DNA of 64,000 nucleotides from Streptomyces sp. NBC_00708 (GTDB taxonomy: Bacteria; Actinomycetota; Actinomycetes; Streptomycetales; Streptomycetaceae), in contig CP108998.1 of the NCBI GenBank assembly GCA_036226585.1, positions 1 to 64,000 of the forward strand, in the 5' to 3' direction. Made by a program: the position numbers and the translations under genes. Below, one piece after another: positions 33,892-43,128 of this stretch. The notes under the pieces were generated by a model. It had not been told where the DNA came from and did not search any database. It saw nothing but the letters and a program-made list of their open reading frames with translations. The first letter of the stretch is position 1. Every line of letters starts with the position of its first letter.

Positions 33892-35906
33892 CGGAAGGCC
33901 CGGCGGACCTCGTGCTCGCGGTGGTCCACCAGCCGGTGCCCGCCGCCTCCGGCCTGCCCTTCGAGCTGGAGCTGTGCGGCCCGCTCGACCCCGGCCGGGC
34001 CGAGTCGGTGGCAGCCCGGGTGACCCAGCGCCACCGCGCCTGGTCGGTCACCGCCGACGACCCCGGGGCCGGGCGGCACACCCTGCGCATCGCCCAGGCG
34101 CACGGCCCCCCGGCCCGCCCGGGGGCCGCGGTCCTCGCCGACGTGCTGGCGCTGGCGGCCGGGGCGCGTGACACGGTCACCGCCGCCGGGCACCAGCGCG
34201 ACCTGATCCGGGCGGCGGTCCGCGATCCGGCGGACGGGCACATCGGGCAGCTCGCCTGGAACTGGGCGGGCCCGCTCGACACCGCCCGGCTCGCCGACGC
34301 CTGGCTGTCCGTCGCCGACCGCGAGACCGTGCTGCGCGCCTCGTTCGACTGGACGCACCTGCCCCGGCTGGTGCTGCACGAGTGGGCCGAGATCGAGATC
34401 GCCCACCTCGAACACACCGCCGTCTCCTGGAGCGACCTCGTCGAGCGCGACCGCCTGCGCAGCTTCGCCCCGCACCGGCCGGGCCTGCTGCGGGTGACCC
34501 TGCTCGACGGCCGGCCGGGCCCCGGCGGCGAACGCGGCCCGACCCGTGTCCTGCTGACGTACCACCGGGCGCTGCTCGACGAGCGCGGCGTCCATCTGCT
34601 GCTGCGCGAGTTCTACCGGGCGTACGCGCGCGGCGGCGTCCTGCCCGGCGGCGACCGGCGCCCCGATGTGCGCGACCACGCCCTGTGGCTGGCCCGCCAG
34701 CACACCGGGGCCGCCCGCGCCTACTGGTCCACGGCCGCCCCGCCGCCGGAGGCGATCGTCCGCCCCGGCCTGACCGGGGGCGCCCCGACCGGGCACACCG
34801 GTGTGGGGCGGGTCCAGCGGCGGCTGCGGCCCCCGCAGACGGCGCGGCTGCGGACCTGGGCGGCGATGCGCGGGGCGGGGGAGTCCAGCGCCCTGCACGC
34901 CGTGTGGGCGCTGCTGCTCTACCGGGCGGTGGGCGCGACCGGGCCGGCCCCGGTCGGTTTCGGTGTGCACCTGTCGGGACGGGACGTGCCGATGGAGGGC
35001 GCCGGGGGCATTCCGGGGCTGCTGGGCAACCCGCTGCCGATGACGGTGACCGTGGACCCCGCCGACCCGCTCACCGGACTGCTGGAGCAGACGCGGGACG
35101 CCGCGCTCGACCTGTCCGTGCACGCGTGGGTGCCGGCGGACCGGGTGCGAGTGTGGAGCGGCCGCGATCCGGACGCCGAACTCTTCGCGACCAACATCGT
35201 GTTCGACAGCCGGCTGGAGCTGCCCGAGGCGCTGCTCGCGGACCTGCGCGGCCAGGGCATCGAGGTCGACGCCCCGCGCAGCATCAGCGCCCACCCCGGG
35301 CTGCCGCTCGCGCTCGCGGCCCGGCACGACGCGGACGGCGGGCTGTCCCTGACCGCCATGTACGACCGGCGGTGTCTGGGCGACGTGGACGCCTCCGCGC
35401 TGCTCTCGCACTGCGTACGGCTGCTGCGCTCGCTGCCCGACCACCGCGATCCGCAGTCCACGGTGGGCAACGTCCTCGAACTGCTCCAGGGCTTCGAGGT
35501 GCCCCGCGTACTGCCCCGCCCGCCCGAACCGGAGGGGCCCGACGTGTCGGTGCTGCGCGCCGGTGATCCCGCGGCGGACACCATCGTGCTGGTGCGGGCC
35601 CCGGGCGTTCCCCAGGGCGCGTACGAGGCGTTGGTGCGGGACCACCCGGGACCCGAACGCATCGTGGGCCTGCGGGTGACGGGGCCGGGGGAACCGCCCG
35701 CCTCCGTGCTGCTGCGGCTGCTGGAGTGCGAGCGGCGGCTCGTGCTGTGCGGGGCGGGGCCGGGCGGCACCGCCGCGTACGAACTCGCGGGCGCGGCCGG
35801 CGAGAACATGGTCGCGGCCGTCGTCATGACCGGGGTCGGCAGCGGTCCGGACTGCGCCAGGGCGCTCGCCACCGGGCTCGAATCCGTGCGTGCCAAGAGC
35901 CTTTGA
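33888..35906 (+). CDS. Condensation-domain-like protein with degenerate thioesterase-like tail
   Basis: A 672-residue free-standing protein. Residues about 110-540 resemble an NRPS condensation domain (LAWNWAGPLDTARLADAWLS, FGVHLSGRDVPMEG, LGNPLPMTVTVDPADPL), but the HHxxxDG site reads YHRALLDERG, so one His and the Asp are altered. The last 110 residues look like an alpha/beta hydrolase/thioesterase strand-helix unit (LVLCGAGPGGTAAYELAG), where the nucleophile Ser of GxSxG is missing. It may be an acyltransferase with changed chemistry or a structural partner. Coupled to the PPTase by ATGA. Confidence 0.6.
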   Translation: MTEGPADLVLAVVHQPVPAASGLPFELELCGPLDPGRAESVAARVTQRHRAWSVTADDPGAGRHTLRIAQAHGPPARPGAAVLADVLALAAGARDTVTAAGHQRDLIRAAVRDPADGHIGQLAWNWAGPLDTARLADAWLSVADRETVLRASFDWTHLPRLVLHEWAEIEIAHLEHTAVSWSDLVERDRLRSFAPHRPGLLRVTLLDGRPGPGGERGPTRVLLTYHRALLDERGVHLLLREFYRAYARGGVLPGGDRRPDVRDHALWLARQHTGAARAYWSTAAPPPEAIVRPGLTGGAPTGHTGVGRVQRRLRPPQTARLRTWAAMRGAGESSALHAVWALLLYRAVGATGPAPVGFGVHLSGRDVPMEGAGGIPGLLGNPLPMTVTVDPADPLTGLLEQTRDAALDLSVHAWVPADRVRVWSGRDPDAELFATNIVFDSRLELPEALLADLRGQGIEVDAPRSISAHPGLPLALAARHDADGGLSLTAMYDRRCLGDVDASALLSHCVRLLRSLPDHRDPQSTVGNVLELLQGFEVPRVLPRPPEPEGPDVSVLRAGDPAADTIVLVRAPGVPQGAYEALVRDHPGPERIVGLRVTGPGEPPASVLLRLLECERRLVLCGAGPGGTAAYELAGAAGENMVAAVVMTGVGSGPDCARALATGLESVRAKSL

Positions 35907-35990
35907 GCTGCTGCTGAGCGTTTCTCCAGTGGAGCAGGAGCGGTTCTTTAGCGCCGTGTCCGACGGTGGCGGAAACGCTGGAGGTGGGGC

Positions 35991-36188
35991 ATGGGTGATT
36001 CGGGCCTGGCAGAGCCCGCGCTGCGCATCGAGCGCGGACGGGCCACCGAGGAGGAGCTGGCCGCGCTCACGGTGGTGCTGCTCGCGCTGCGGGCGGACGC
36101 CGGGGAGCAGCCGGAGAGCGACCCGGCCGGCGGCTTCAAGCGGTGGAGCCGACAGCCTGCCTACCGAGCTCCGCGCAGCTGGCAATGA
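35991..36188 (+). CDS. Acyl-CoA carboxylase epsilon subunit
   Basis: A 65-residue protein of the actinobacterial AccE/PccE family: LRIERGRATEEELAALTVVL near the N terminus and WSRQPAYRAPRSWQ at the C terminus, with a variable middle. The epsilon subunit stabilises the alpha/beta carboxylase complex. It lies 36 bases before the beta subunit, the usual arrangement. A biotin carboxylase alpha subunit is not in this window and is probably supplied by the chromosome. Confidence 0.85.
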   Translation: MGDSGLAEPALRIERGRATEEELAALTVVLLALRADAGEQPESDPAGGFKRWSRQPAYRAPRSWQ

Positions 36189-36224
36189 CGCGGCGACCCG
36201 CGTCCCAGGAAGGGATCTGACGAC

Positions 36225-37820
36225 ATGTCGATGACCACCATCGCCCCCGCGACCGACCAGCTCGAACCGGCCGACATCCGCGGCCGGGTGGCGGAGCTGC
36301 ACGAGATCCGTGCGGAGGCGGAGCGGGGACCGAACCCCAAGGCGACCGAGGCGCAGCACGCCAAGGGCAAGCTGACCGCCCGCGAGCGCATAGAACTGCT
36401 CTTCGATCCGGGTTCGTTCAGTGAAGTGGAGCAGCTGCGGCGGCACCGGGCGACGGGTTTCGGCCTGGAGGCGAAGAAGCCGTACACCGACGGTGTCATC
36501 ACCGGCTGGGGCACGGTGGAGGGCCGGACGGTGTTCGTGTACGCGCACGACTTCCGGATCTTCGGCGGCGCCCTGGGCGAGGCGCACGCGACGAAGATCC
36601 ACAAGATCATGGACATGGCCATCTCGGCCGGTGCGCCGCTGGTGTCCCTGAACGACGGCGCCGGCGCCCGTATCCAGGAGGGTGTTTCGGCGCTCGCCGG
36701 GTACGGCGGGATCTTCCAGCGGAACACCAAGGCGTCCGGGGTGATTCCGCAGATCAGCGTGATGCTGGGGCCGTGCGCGGGCGGTGCGGCGTACTCGCCG
36801 GCGCTGACGGACTTCGTGTTCATGGTCCGTGAGACCTCGCAGATGTTCATCACCGGCCCCGACGTCGTGAAGGCGGTCACGGGCGAGGAGATCACGCAGA
36901 ACGGCCTCGGCGGCGCGGACGTCCACGCGGGTACTTCAGGCGTGGCGCACTTCGCGTACGACGACGAGGAGACCTGCATCGCCGAGGTCCGCTACCTGCT
37001 CTCGATGCTCCCGCAGAACAACCGCGAGAACCCGCCGAAGGCACCGACCGCCGACCCGGTCGACCGCCGCTCCGACACCCTGCTCGACCTGGTCCCGGTG
37101 GACGGCAACCGCCCGTACGACATGGGCAAGGTCATCGAGGAACTGGTCGACGACGGCGAGTACCTGGAGATCCACGAGCACTGGGCGCGCAACATCATCT
37201 GCGCCCTGGCCCGGGTGGGCGGTGAGGTCGTCGGCATCGTCGCCAACCAGCCGCAGTCGCTCGCCGGGGTGCTGGACATCGAGGCGTCCGAGAAGGCCGC
37301 CCGCTTCGTCCAGCTGTGCGACGCCTTCAACATCCCGATCGTGACGCTGCTCGACGTCCCCGGCTTCCTGCCCGGTGTCGACCAGGAGCACGGCGGGATC
37401 ATCCGGCACGGCGCCAAGCTGCTGTACGCGTACTGCAACGCGACGGTGCCGCGTATCTCGCTGATCCTGCGCAAGGCGTACGGCGGCGCGTACATCGTCA
37501 TGGACTCGCAGTCGATCGGTGCGGACCTGACGTACGCCTGGCCCACCAACGAGATCGCGGTCATGGGCGCCGAGGGCGCCGCCAACGTCATCTTCCGCCG
37601 GCAGATCGCGGAGGCCGAGGACCCCGAGGCCATGCGCGCCCGCATGGTCAAGGAGTACAAGACCGAGCTGATGCACCCCTACTACGCCGCCGAGCGCGGG
37701 CTCGTCGACGACGTCATCGACCCGGCCGAGACCCGGTCGGTGCTCGTCAGGTCGCTGGCGATGCTGCACGCCAAGCACGCCGACCTGCCGTCCCGGAAGC
37801 ACGGCAACCCGCCGCAGTAG
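36225..37820 (+). CDS. Acyl-CoA carboxylase carboxyltransferase beta subunit
   Basis: A 531-residue PccB/AccB-type carboxyltransferase. Key segments: AKGKLTARERIELLFDPGSF, the first oxyanion loop GAGARIQEGVSALAGYGGIF, CAGGAAYSPALTDFVFMV, VDVPGFLPGVDQEHGGIIRH and GGAYIVMDSQSIGADLTYAW. It transfers carboxyl from biotin to acetyl- or propionyl-CoA. In this context it would raise malonyl-CoA or methylmalonyl-CoA for chain building. The substrate-selecting residue sits near residue 420; I cannot assign specificity with confidence. Confidence 0.95.
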   Translation: MSMTTIAPATDQLEPADIRGRVAELHEIRAEAERGPNPKATEAQHAKGKLTARERIELLFDPGSFSEVEQLRRHRATGFGLEAKKPYTDGVITGWGTVEGRTVFVYAHDFRIFGGALGEAHATKIHKIMDMAISAGAPLVSLNDGAGARIQEGVSALAGYGGIFQRNTKASGVIPQISVMLGPCAGGAAYSPALTDFVFMVRETSQMFITGPDVVKAVTGEEITQNGLGGADVHAGTSGVAHFAYDDEETCIAEVRYLLSMLPQNNRENPPKAPTADPVDRRSDTLLDLVPVDGNRPYDMGKVIEELVDDGEYLEIHEHWARNIICALARVGGEVVGIVANQPQSLAGVLDIEASEKAARFVQLCDAFNIPIVTLLDVPGFLPGVDQEHGGIIRHGAKLLYAYCNATVPRISLILRKAYGGAYIVMDSQSIGADLTYAWPTNEIAVMGAEGAANVIFRRQIAEAEDPEAMRARMVKEYKTELMHPYYAAERGLVDDVIDPAETRSVLVRSLAMLHAKHADLPSRKHGNPPQ

Positions 37821-37882
37821 TCCGTGTCCGCCCCCGCTGTCTCCCTCATGTGATCTGTTCGGTGATCTCGATGCGCTGACAG

Positions 37883-37929
37883 AAAACAGCACGACCGGTA
37901 CGCTCTTTGCAGACCGCTTGTGCTGTTTT
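37883..37929. promoter_or_regulatory. Inverted repeat/ARE-like operator at the SARP2 promoter
   Basis: AAAACAGCAC (37883-37892) pairs perfectly with GTGCTGTTTT (37920-37929). Between them ACGACCGGTACGCTCTTT resembles part of an ARE. About 50 bases before SARP2; similar words occur before SARP1. Confidence 0.5.
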
Positions 37930-37974
37930 GATGTCGGGCCGGGGCACGGACCCGAGGACGTGAGGGAGACGGCG

Positions 37975-38763
37975 TTGGACATCGACGTACTCGGAGCGCT
38001 TGCCGTGCGGGAGAACGGGGTGTCCATCACCCCCACCGCGCCGAAGCCGCGGCAGGTCCTGGCCCTGCTGGCGCTCAACGCCGACCGCGTCGTACCGGTC
38101 ACCGATCTGATCGAGGAGCTGTGGGGCGACAGCCCGCCCCGCAGCGCCCGTACGACGCTGCAGACCTATGTGCTGCAACTGCGCGAGTGCATCGGCCGGG
38201 CCCTCGACGGGCAGGGCGACGCCAAGGACGTCCTGATGACCCTGCCGGGCGGCTACCTGCTCGTCTCCGGCGCCGACAGCGACGTACGCAGGTTCGAGCG
38301 GCTGGTGGGCGAGGGGTACCGGGCCATGGACGCCGAGTCCTTCACCGAGGCGGCCGGCCGGCTCGGTGAGGCGCTGGCACTGTGGAGCGGCACCGCGCTC
38401 GCCGACGTCCAGCACGGCCCGCTCCTGCACACCGAGGTCCGGCGCCTGGAGGAGAGCCGGCTGTGCGCGCTCGACCAGCGCATCGAGGCCGATCTGCACC
38501 TGGGCCGCCACCGCGAACTGCTCGCCGAACTGACCGTCCTGACCAGCCGCCACCCCGCCCACGAGAACCTCCACGCCCAGTTCATGGTGGCCCTCGCCCG
38601 CTCCGGCCGGCGCGGCGAAGCCCTCCAGGCGTACGCGCGGCTGCGCACCACGCTCCTGCGCGACCAGGGGCTCGAACCCTCGCCCCGCCTCCAGCGGCTC
38701 CAGCACTCGGTGCAGGCCGCGGCCGCCGAACTGCCGGGGGTCTCCCTGCTGGCCGCGGGCTGA
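37975..38763 (+). CDS. SARP-family activator 2
   Basis: A 262-residue SARP nearly parallel to SARP1: LDIDVLGALAVRENGVSITP, PKPRQVLALLALNADRVVPV, LIEELWGDSPPRSARTTLQT, then the activation domain and LGLEPSPRLQRLQHS-type ending. The start is probably TTG 37975, since GGGAGACGGCG before it matches the SARP1 leader; GTG 37960 is the alternative. Unlike SARP1 it shows CTG where SARP1 has TTA. Placed between the carboxylase and tandem ACP genes. Confidence 0.88.
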   Translation: MDIDVLGALAVRENGVSITPTAPKPRQVLALLALNADRVVPVTDLIEELWGDSPPRSARTTLQTYVLQLRECIGRALDGQGDAKDVLMTLPGGYLLVSGADSDVRRFERLVGEGYRAMDAESFTEAAGRLGEALALWSGTALADVQHGPLLHTEVRRLEESRLCALDQRIEADLHLGRHRELLAELTVLTSRHPAHENLHAQFMVALARSGRRGEALQAYARLRTTLLRDQGLEPSPRLQRLQHSVQAAAAELPGVSLLAAG

Positions 38764-38780
38764 CCCGGGACCCGTCGCCC

Positions 38781-38798
38781 CGCTCCCTCGCGGGAGCG
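38781..38798. terminator. Hairpin after SARP2
   Basis: CGCTCCC-TCGC-GGGAGCG, a 7-bp GC stem 18 bases after the SARP2 stop; the arms extend imperfectly with GCC/GGC. Confidence 0.45.
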
Positions 38799-38903
38799 AG
38801 GCGGCGGGAGCCGGTTCACCCCGTACGGCGATGCGGCGGCGCGGACCCCGACAGCACAATGCGCAGACGGCCACCCGAGACACGACACTTGGAGAAGCCC
38901 ACC

Positions 38904-39620
38904 ATGACTGCCGCGCACCGGCTGCCCACGCACCACCTCCCGCAGACACCCGTCGCCGATGTGCTCGCCGAGGTCACCGCGATCCTCGCGGGCTTCTCGC
39001 ACGTCGAGGCGCACGCCGTCGACCCCGGGCAGACCTTCGCGGCGCTGGGCATGGACTCGCTGCTGAACGCCCAGTTCCTCGCGATGGTGAACGCCCGCTA
39101 CGGGACCGCCGTGCCGGCGGACGCCCTGTACCGCTACCCGACGCCGCAGGCCCTGGCCGCCCATGTGGCCGGCCTGCTCGGCACCGAGGGGACGACGACC
39201 GTCGTGCCCGAGGAGCCGCGCCCCGCCGTACAGGTGGCCCCGCCCGGTACCGGCGCCGTCGCCGATGCCCTGCGCAGGCAGCTCGCCGCCATCCTGGGCT
39301 GCGCGCCCGACGCGATCGACGCCACCGCCCCGTTCACCGTGCTCGGCCTCGACTCCATCCTGGCCGCGCAGTTCGTCGAGGGCATCAACCGGACCTGGGG
39401 CCTCAAGGAACAGTCCGCCCTCTTCTACACGTACCAGGACCTCGGCTCCCTGACGGGTTACGTGGAGCGCGCCGCCACCGCCACCGCCGGCGGCCCCGCC
39501 CCGGCGGCCTTCACCGCGCCCCGCTCCACGGCCGAGATCGAGGCCCTGCTCGACGCGGTCCGCGACGGCCTGATCGGCGTCGACCAGGCGGCCGGACTGC
39601 TCGACACCCGAACCGTCTGA
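38904..39620 (+). CDS. Tandem acyl carrier protein (two ACP domains)
   Basis: A 238-residue protein with two carrier domains. Phosphopantetheine serines are Ser52 (GMDSLLNAQF) and Ser151 (GLDSILAAQF), each in a normal four-helix context. The C-terminal 30 residues form a separate amphipathic motif (EIEALLDAVRDGLIGVDQAA). The next gene begins with a similar ILTRFKSGALDRQQVLALL motif, suggesting docking. ATG 38904 follows GGAGAAG. Tandem ACPs are typical of PUFA-type and some iterative systems, where repeated carriers raise flux. Confidence 0.88.
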   Translation: MTAAHRLPTHHLPQTPVADVLAEVTAILAGFSHVEAHAVDPGQTFAALGMDSLLNAQFLAMVNARYGTAVPADALYRYPTPQALAAHVAGLLGTEGTTTVVPEEPRPAVQVAPPGTGAVADALRRQLAAILGCAPDAIDATAPFTVLGLDSILAAQFVEGINRTWGLKEQSALFYTYQDLGSLTGYVERAATATAGGPAPAAFTAPRSTAEIEALLDAVRDGLIGVDQAAGLLDTRTV

Positions 39621-39641
39621 GGCGAAGGACGCGTTGAGCCC

Positions 39642-41126
39642 ATGGACAACAGGGAAATCCTGACGCGCTTCAAGAGCGGCGCGCTGGACCGGCAGCAGGT
39701 GCTGGCACTGCTCACCGGGAACGGGCAGGCGCCCGCCGCGCCCGCGCCTTCGCAGGCCCCTGTGCCTGCGGAGCCACCGCCGCCGCCCCTCGCCGACGGG
39801 TTCGCCGTCGTCGCCGTCGACTGCGCCTTTCCCGGGGCCGCCGCCGGCACGGCCGGCTTCTGGGAGGCGGCGCTGGGCGCGGCGCCCGCAGGGACCGGGG
39901 ACACCGGGGCCGACGCCTTCGACCCCGCGCTTCTCCGCATCGGCCGCGAACAGGCCGACGCGCTCCACCCCGAGGAACGGCTGCTGCTGCACCGCGTCCA
40001 CCAGGCGCTGGAGGGCGCCGGATACGCCGGGGCCCGGCTCGACGCGCTGACCGGGCCGGACGGCGAGCACCGCGCGGTCGGCGTCTTCACGGCCACCGCC
40101 CGCCCGCACACCTCGGCGCTCCTGTCCCGCGTGCTGGACCTGCGCGGCCCCAGCCGCGACACCGACACCGGCAGCTCCTCCTTCCTCACCGCCGTCCACC
40201 AGGCGCTCGGCGCTTTGCGTGCCGGGGAGTGCGCGGCGGCCCTGGTCGCCGGCGGGAACGAGCGCGAGGGCGTGGCCGCCCTGCTCCTCAGACCGGCGGC
40301 CGCCGCGCGCGCCGCCGGGGACCGGGTGCACGCCGTCCTCACCGCGAGCGCCGCCGGGCACCCCGGACGCGGCACCTCCGCCGCCCTGCGTGCACGGCTG
40401 CGGCAACGGGTCCCGGCCACCGCCCCCGGACTCGACGAGGAAGGCACCGGAGCGGCCGCCCTCGTCCGCGCCGTCCTCCAGCTGCGCCACGGTGTCCTGC
40501 TCCCCGGACCCGGACGCGAGCGCCCCGGGCCCTGGCCCGAGGGACCGCGCACCGCCCTGGCCGGGGTGTACGAGGACGACGCGCCGTACGCCGCCGTCGC
40601 GCTGCGGGAGCCGCCGCCGGCCCCGCCGGAACCGGCCGAGGAGGACGGGCCGCACCTGGTGCTGCTCTCCGCCCCCACGCCCCGGCACCTGGCCGCCACC
40701 GCCGTACGCCTCGCGGACTGGCTCACGTCATTCGAACAGGCACCCGGGCCCGGCGCGGTGGCGCGGGAGCTGCGGATCGGGCGCGCCGTCCACGCCTGCC
40801 GGCTGGCCGCCGTGGTGCACGACACGGCGGAACTGGCCGGGGCGCTGGCCGCGTTCACGCGGGGTGACGCGGCGTCGGGCCCCCGGCCGGTGCGCCACGC
40901 GGACCTGCGCGAGGCGGGCGAACCGCTGCTGGCGGACGGGCTGCCCGAGACCCGTGACTATGTCGCGGCCCTGTGGCGCGGGCGGCGGTTCGAGCAGCTG
41001 ACGCGTCTGTGGCTGGCGGGCGCCGATGTGCCGGCCGGCGACCGGACCGGGCCGCCCGCCCCCGTACTCGAACTCCCCACGAGCGCCCCGCTGCCGGACA
41101 CGCGGGAGGCACGCCGTGCCGGCTGA
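39642..41126 (+). CDS. Truncated, Cys-less modular-type ketosynthase homologue
   Basis: A 494-residue protein. Residues 4-26 are a docking-like helix (REILTRFKSGALDRQQVLAL), 30-50 a Pro/Ala linker, and from 52 a type I ketosynthase N-terminal half (FAVVAVDCAFPGAAAG, LHPEERLLLHRVHQALEGAG). The nucleophile motif DTACSSS reads DTGSSS, with Ser178 in place of Cys, and the catalytic His motifs of the second half are absent or unrecognisable. Residues beyond 270 look unlike a ketosynthase. Condensation seems impossible; a scaffold, decarboxylase or chain-length partner role is possible. The PPTase 2 gene overlaps its 3' end by 11 bases. Confidence 0.65.
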   Translation: MDNREILTRFKSGALDRQQVLALLTGNGQAPAAPAPSQAPVPAEPPPPPLADGFAVVAVDCAFPGAAAGTAGFWEAALGAAPAGTGDTGADAFDPALLRIGREQADALHPEERLLLHRVHQALEGAGYAGARLDALTGPDGEHRAVGVFTATARPHTSALLSRVLDLRGPSRDTDTGSSSFLTAVHQALGALRAGECAAALVAGGNEREGVAALLLRPAAAARAAGDRVHAVLTASAAGHPGRGTSAALRARLRQRVPATAPGLDEEGTGAAALVRAVLQLRHGVLLPGPGRERPGPWPEGPRTALAGVYEDDAPYAAVALREPPPAPPEPAEEDGPHLVLLSAPTPRHLAATAVRLADWLTSFEQAPGPGAVARELRIGRAVHACRLAAVVHDTAELAGALAAFTRGDAASGPRPVRHADLREAGEPLLADGLPETRDYVAALWRGRRFEQLTRLWLAGADVPAGDRTGPPAPVLELPTSAPLPDTREARRAG

Positions 41127-41973
41127 CCTCCAGGCCCTCGCGGCCGGACCGGACGAGGAGCGGGAGCCGGAGTCCGCGCCCGTGACGCTGTGGCTGTGCC
41201 CCAACGACGGGCTGGACCCCGAGACGGCCAGGCTGCTCGCCGGGCACTGGCTGGACGCCAAGGAGCAGCGGACCGCGAACAAGTTCCTCTTTGAACGCGA
41301 CCGGCTCCAGTACCTGGTCGCGCACACCCTCGTCCGGCGGGCCCTGGCGCTGGAGGCGGGTCACGCGGAGGCCGAACTCGTCATCTGGCGCTCGGCGCGC
41401 GGCCGGCCCTTCCTGCGGCCCGCCACCGACCGGCTCTCGCAGGAGAGCGGGGTGCTGGACTTCAACCTCTCCCACGCGGGCGGCTACAACCTGCTCGGCA
41501 TCGTGCGCCAGGCCCGGATCGGTGTGGACGTCGAACGGGTCGACGACCGCGACCAGCAGGCCGTCGCCACGATCCTGAACGCCGTCTCCGCGCCGGAGCG
41601 CGCCTGGGCGGAGGAACCGGGTCCCGGTCGCGAACGCGACCGGCGGGCGCTGCGGATCTGGACGCTCAAGGAGGCGTACTCCAAGGCACGCGGACTGGGC
41701 CTCGGCATCCCCTTCGACAGCTTCGAGTTCACGCTGGACGACGAGCGCGGGGTGCTCGCCTTCACGCCGCCGGCCGACGACGGGGCCCGCCCCTGGCGGT
41801 TCGCCGAACTGGAGCCGGTGCCGGGGGTGCTGGTCGCGGTGGCCGTGCCCGCGGCGGAGGGGGAAGCGGCCGTCCACCTCAACCTCGGCTTCCCGTGGAG
41901 TAGGTCGGCCCCTCAGCAGTTCGCACTGCCGCCCCCCGTGGGCGCGCGCGTTCCGGCCGGCCGGGCCGCCTGA
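41116..41973 (+). CDS. 4'-phosphopantetheinyl transferase 2 (Sfp type)
   Basis: About 285 residues from GTG 41116, preceded by GGGAGG. Core motifs: TANKFLFERDRLQYLVAHTL, LDFNLSHAGGYNLLGIV, RIGVDVERVDDRDQ with metal-binding acids, and WTLKEAYSKARGLGLGIP. It differs much from PPTase 1, so this is not a recent duplication; two such enzymes imply carriers with different recognition. The overlap with the ketosynthase-like gene and closeness to the tandem ACP suggest that ACP as partner. Confidence 0.88.
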   Translation: MPADLQALAAGPDEEREPESAPVTLWLCPNDGLDPETARLLAGHWLDAKEQRTANKFLFERDRLQYLVAHTLVRRALALEAGHAEAELVIWRSARGRPFLRPATDRLSQESGVLDFNLSHAGGYNLLGIVRQARIGVDVERVDDRDQQAVATILNAVSAPERAWAEEPGPGRERDRRALRIWTLKEAYSKARGLGLGIPFDSFEFTLDDERGVLAFTPPADDGARPWRFAELEPVPGVLVAVAVPAAEGEAAVHLNLGFPWSRSAPQQFALPPPVGARVPAGRAA

Positions 41974-42008
41974 ACACCGCGTACGAACAGCGGTTCCTTC
42001 CGCGCGAC

Positions 42009-42128
42009 AAACATACCGCGCAGCCCTCTTTTTGCATGTGCATCGTGATCCGGAACGGCGCCGGGCGAATGCGCGCCGCAGGCCCCGGAATTCGCTAGAG
42101 AGGCGCTTGAGGAATTTACTGAATGTTC
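42009..42128. promoter_or_regulatory. SARP3 promoter region: ARE-like site and SARP-type repeats
   Basis: CAAACATACCGCGCAGCCCT plus CTTTTTG (42008-42034) is ARE-like. Further down, TAGAGAG-GCGC (42096-42106) and TTGAGGA-ATTT (42107-42117) are adjacent 11-base units followed by a weaker one, a SARP-type direct repeat. SARP3 may therefore answer to a GBL receptor and to a SARP. Confidence 0.45.
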
Positions 42129-42219
42129 GAGAATCCCGCTAGTTTGCCTGCAGCGGAGGCAGAATTCAGGCCACCGGAAGGAAAGCGAGACAAGGAACTC
42201 GACGAGTACGGAGGAGACC

Positions 42220-43041
42220 GTGAGGATTCAGGTTCTGGGTCCGTTGAGTGCCGAGGTCGACGGGGGATCCATCGTTCCGTCCGCGGGGAAACCGCGGCAG
42301 ATTCTGGCGCTGCTCGCCCTCTACCCGGGGCGCGTCATGCCCGTGCCGACCCTGATGGAGGAGATCTGGTCGACGGCGCCGCCGCAGAGCGCGCTGACCA
42401 CCCTGCAGACGTACATCCTTCAGCTGCGCAGACGGCTGGGCACGGCGATGGGCACCGACGCCCCCGGCCGCGCCAAGGACATCCTCGCCACCCGGCACGG
42501 CGGGTATCTGCTGCAGATCCCCGAGGAGTCGGTCGATGTGCACGATTACGAGCGTCTGGTCCGTGAGGGGCAGGCGGCCTTCGAGACCGGGGACAACGCT
42601 GTCTCGGCGGCCCGGTTCAAGGCGGCGCTGGACCTGTGGCAGGGCGGGGCGCTCGTGGACGTGCGGATCGGCCCGATCCTCGACATCGAGGTCCGCAGGC
42701 TCCAGGAGAGCCGGCTGATGACGATCGAGCGGCGCGTGGACTCCGAGCTGCGGCTCGGCCGGCACGCGGAACTCATCGCGGAGATGACCGAGCTGACGGC
42801 ACGTCACCCGCAGCACGAGGGCCTGCACTCGCAGCTGATGGTGGCCCTGTACCGCTCGGGGCGGCAGGCGTCGGCGCTGGAGGCCTACCGGCGCCTGCGG
42901 ATGCGGCTCATCGAGGAGCTGGGCGTGGAGCCCTCTCCGCAGCTCCAGCGGCTGCACCAGGCCATGCTGGCGGTGGACCCGCAGCTCGACGTACTGGCGG
43001 GCCCGCGGCACACGTCGACGTTCGATCTGTTCGCCGCGTGA
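42220..43041 (+). CDS. SARP-family activator 3
   Basis: A 273-residue SARP, more distant from SARP1/2: MRIQVLGPLSAEVDGGSIVP, AGKPRQILALLALYPGRVMP, MEEIWSTAPPQSALTTLQTY, then the activation domain with ESVDVHDYERLVREGQAAFE and ELGVEPSPQLQRLHQAML. GTG 42220 follows GGAGGAGACC. It lies upstream of the AMP-ligase-like gene; its likely targets are the 11-bp repeats at 42.1, 44.6 and 47.6 kb. Confidence 0.92.
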   Translation: MRIQVLGPLSAEVDGGSIVPSAGKPRQILALLALYPGRVMPVPTLMEEIWSTAPPQSALTTLQTYILQLRRRLGTAMGTDAPGRAKDILATRHGGYLLQIPEESVDVHDYERLVREGQAAFETGDNAVSAARFKAALDLWQGGALVDVRIGPILDIEVRRLQESRLMTIERRVDSELRLGRHAELIAEMTELTARHPQHEGLHSQLMVALYRSGRQASALEAYRRLRMRLIEELGVEPSPQLQRLHQAMLAVDPQLDVLAGPRHTSTFDLFAA

Positions 43042-43128
43042 CGTCCACTCCGTCTCGAAGACCCTTCGAGTGCCGGAGCGGAGAGTGGGGTCGCGTTCCC
43101 ACCCCGTTCCCGGCGCCAGGAGGTCACC

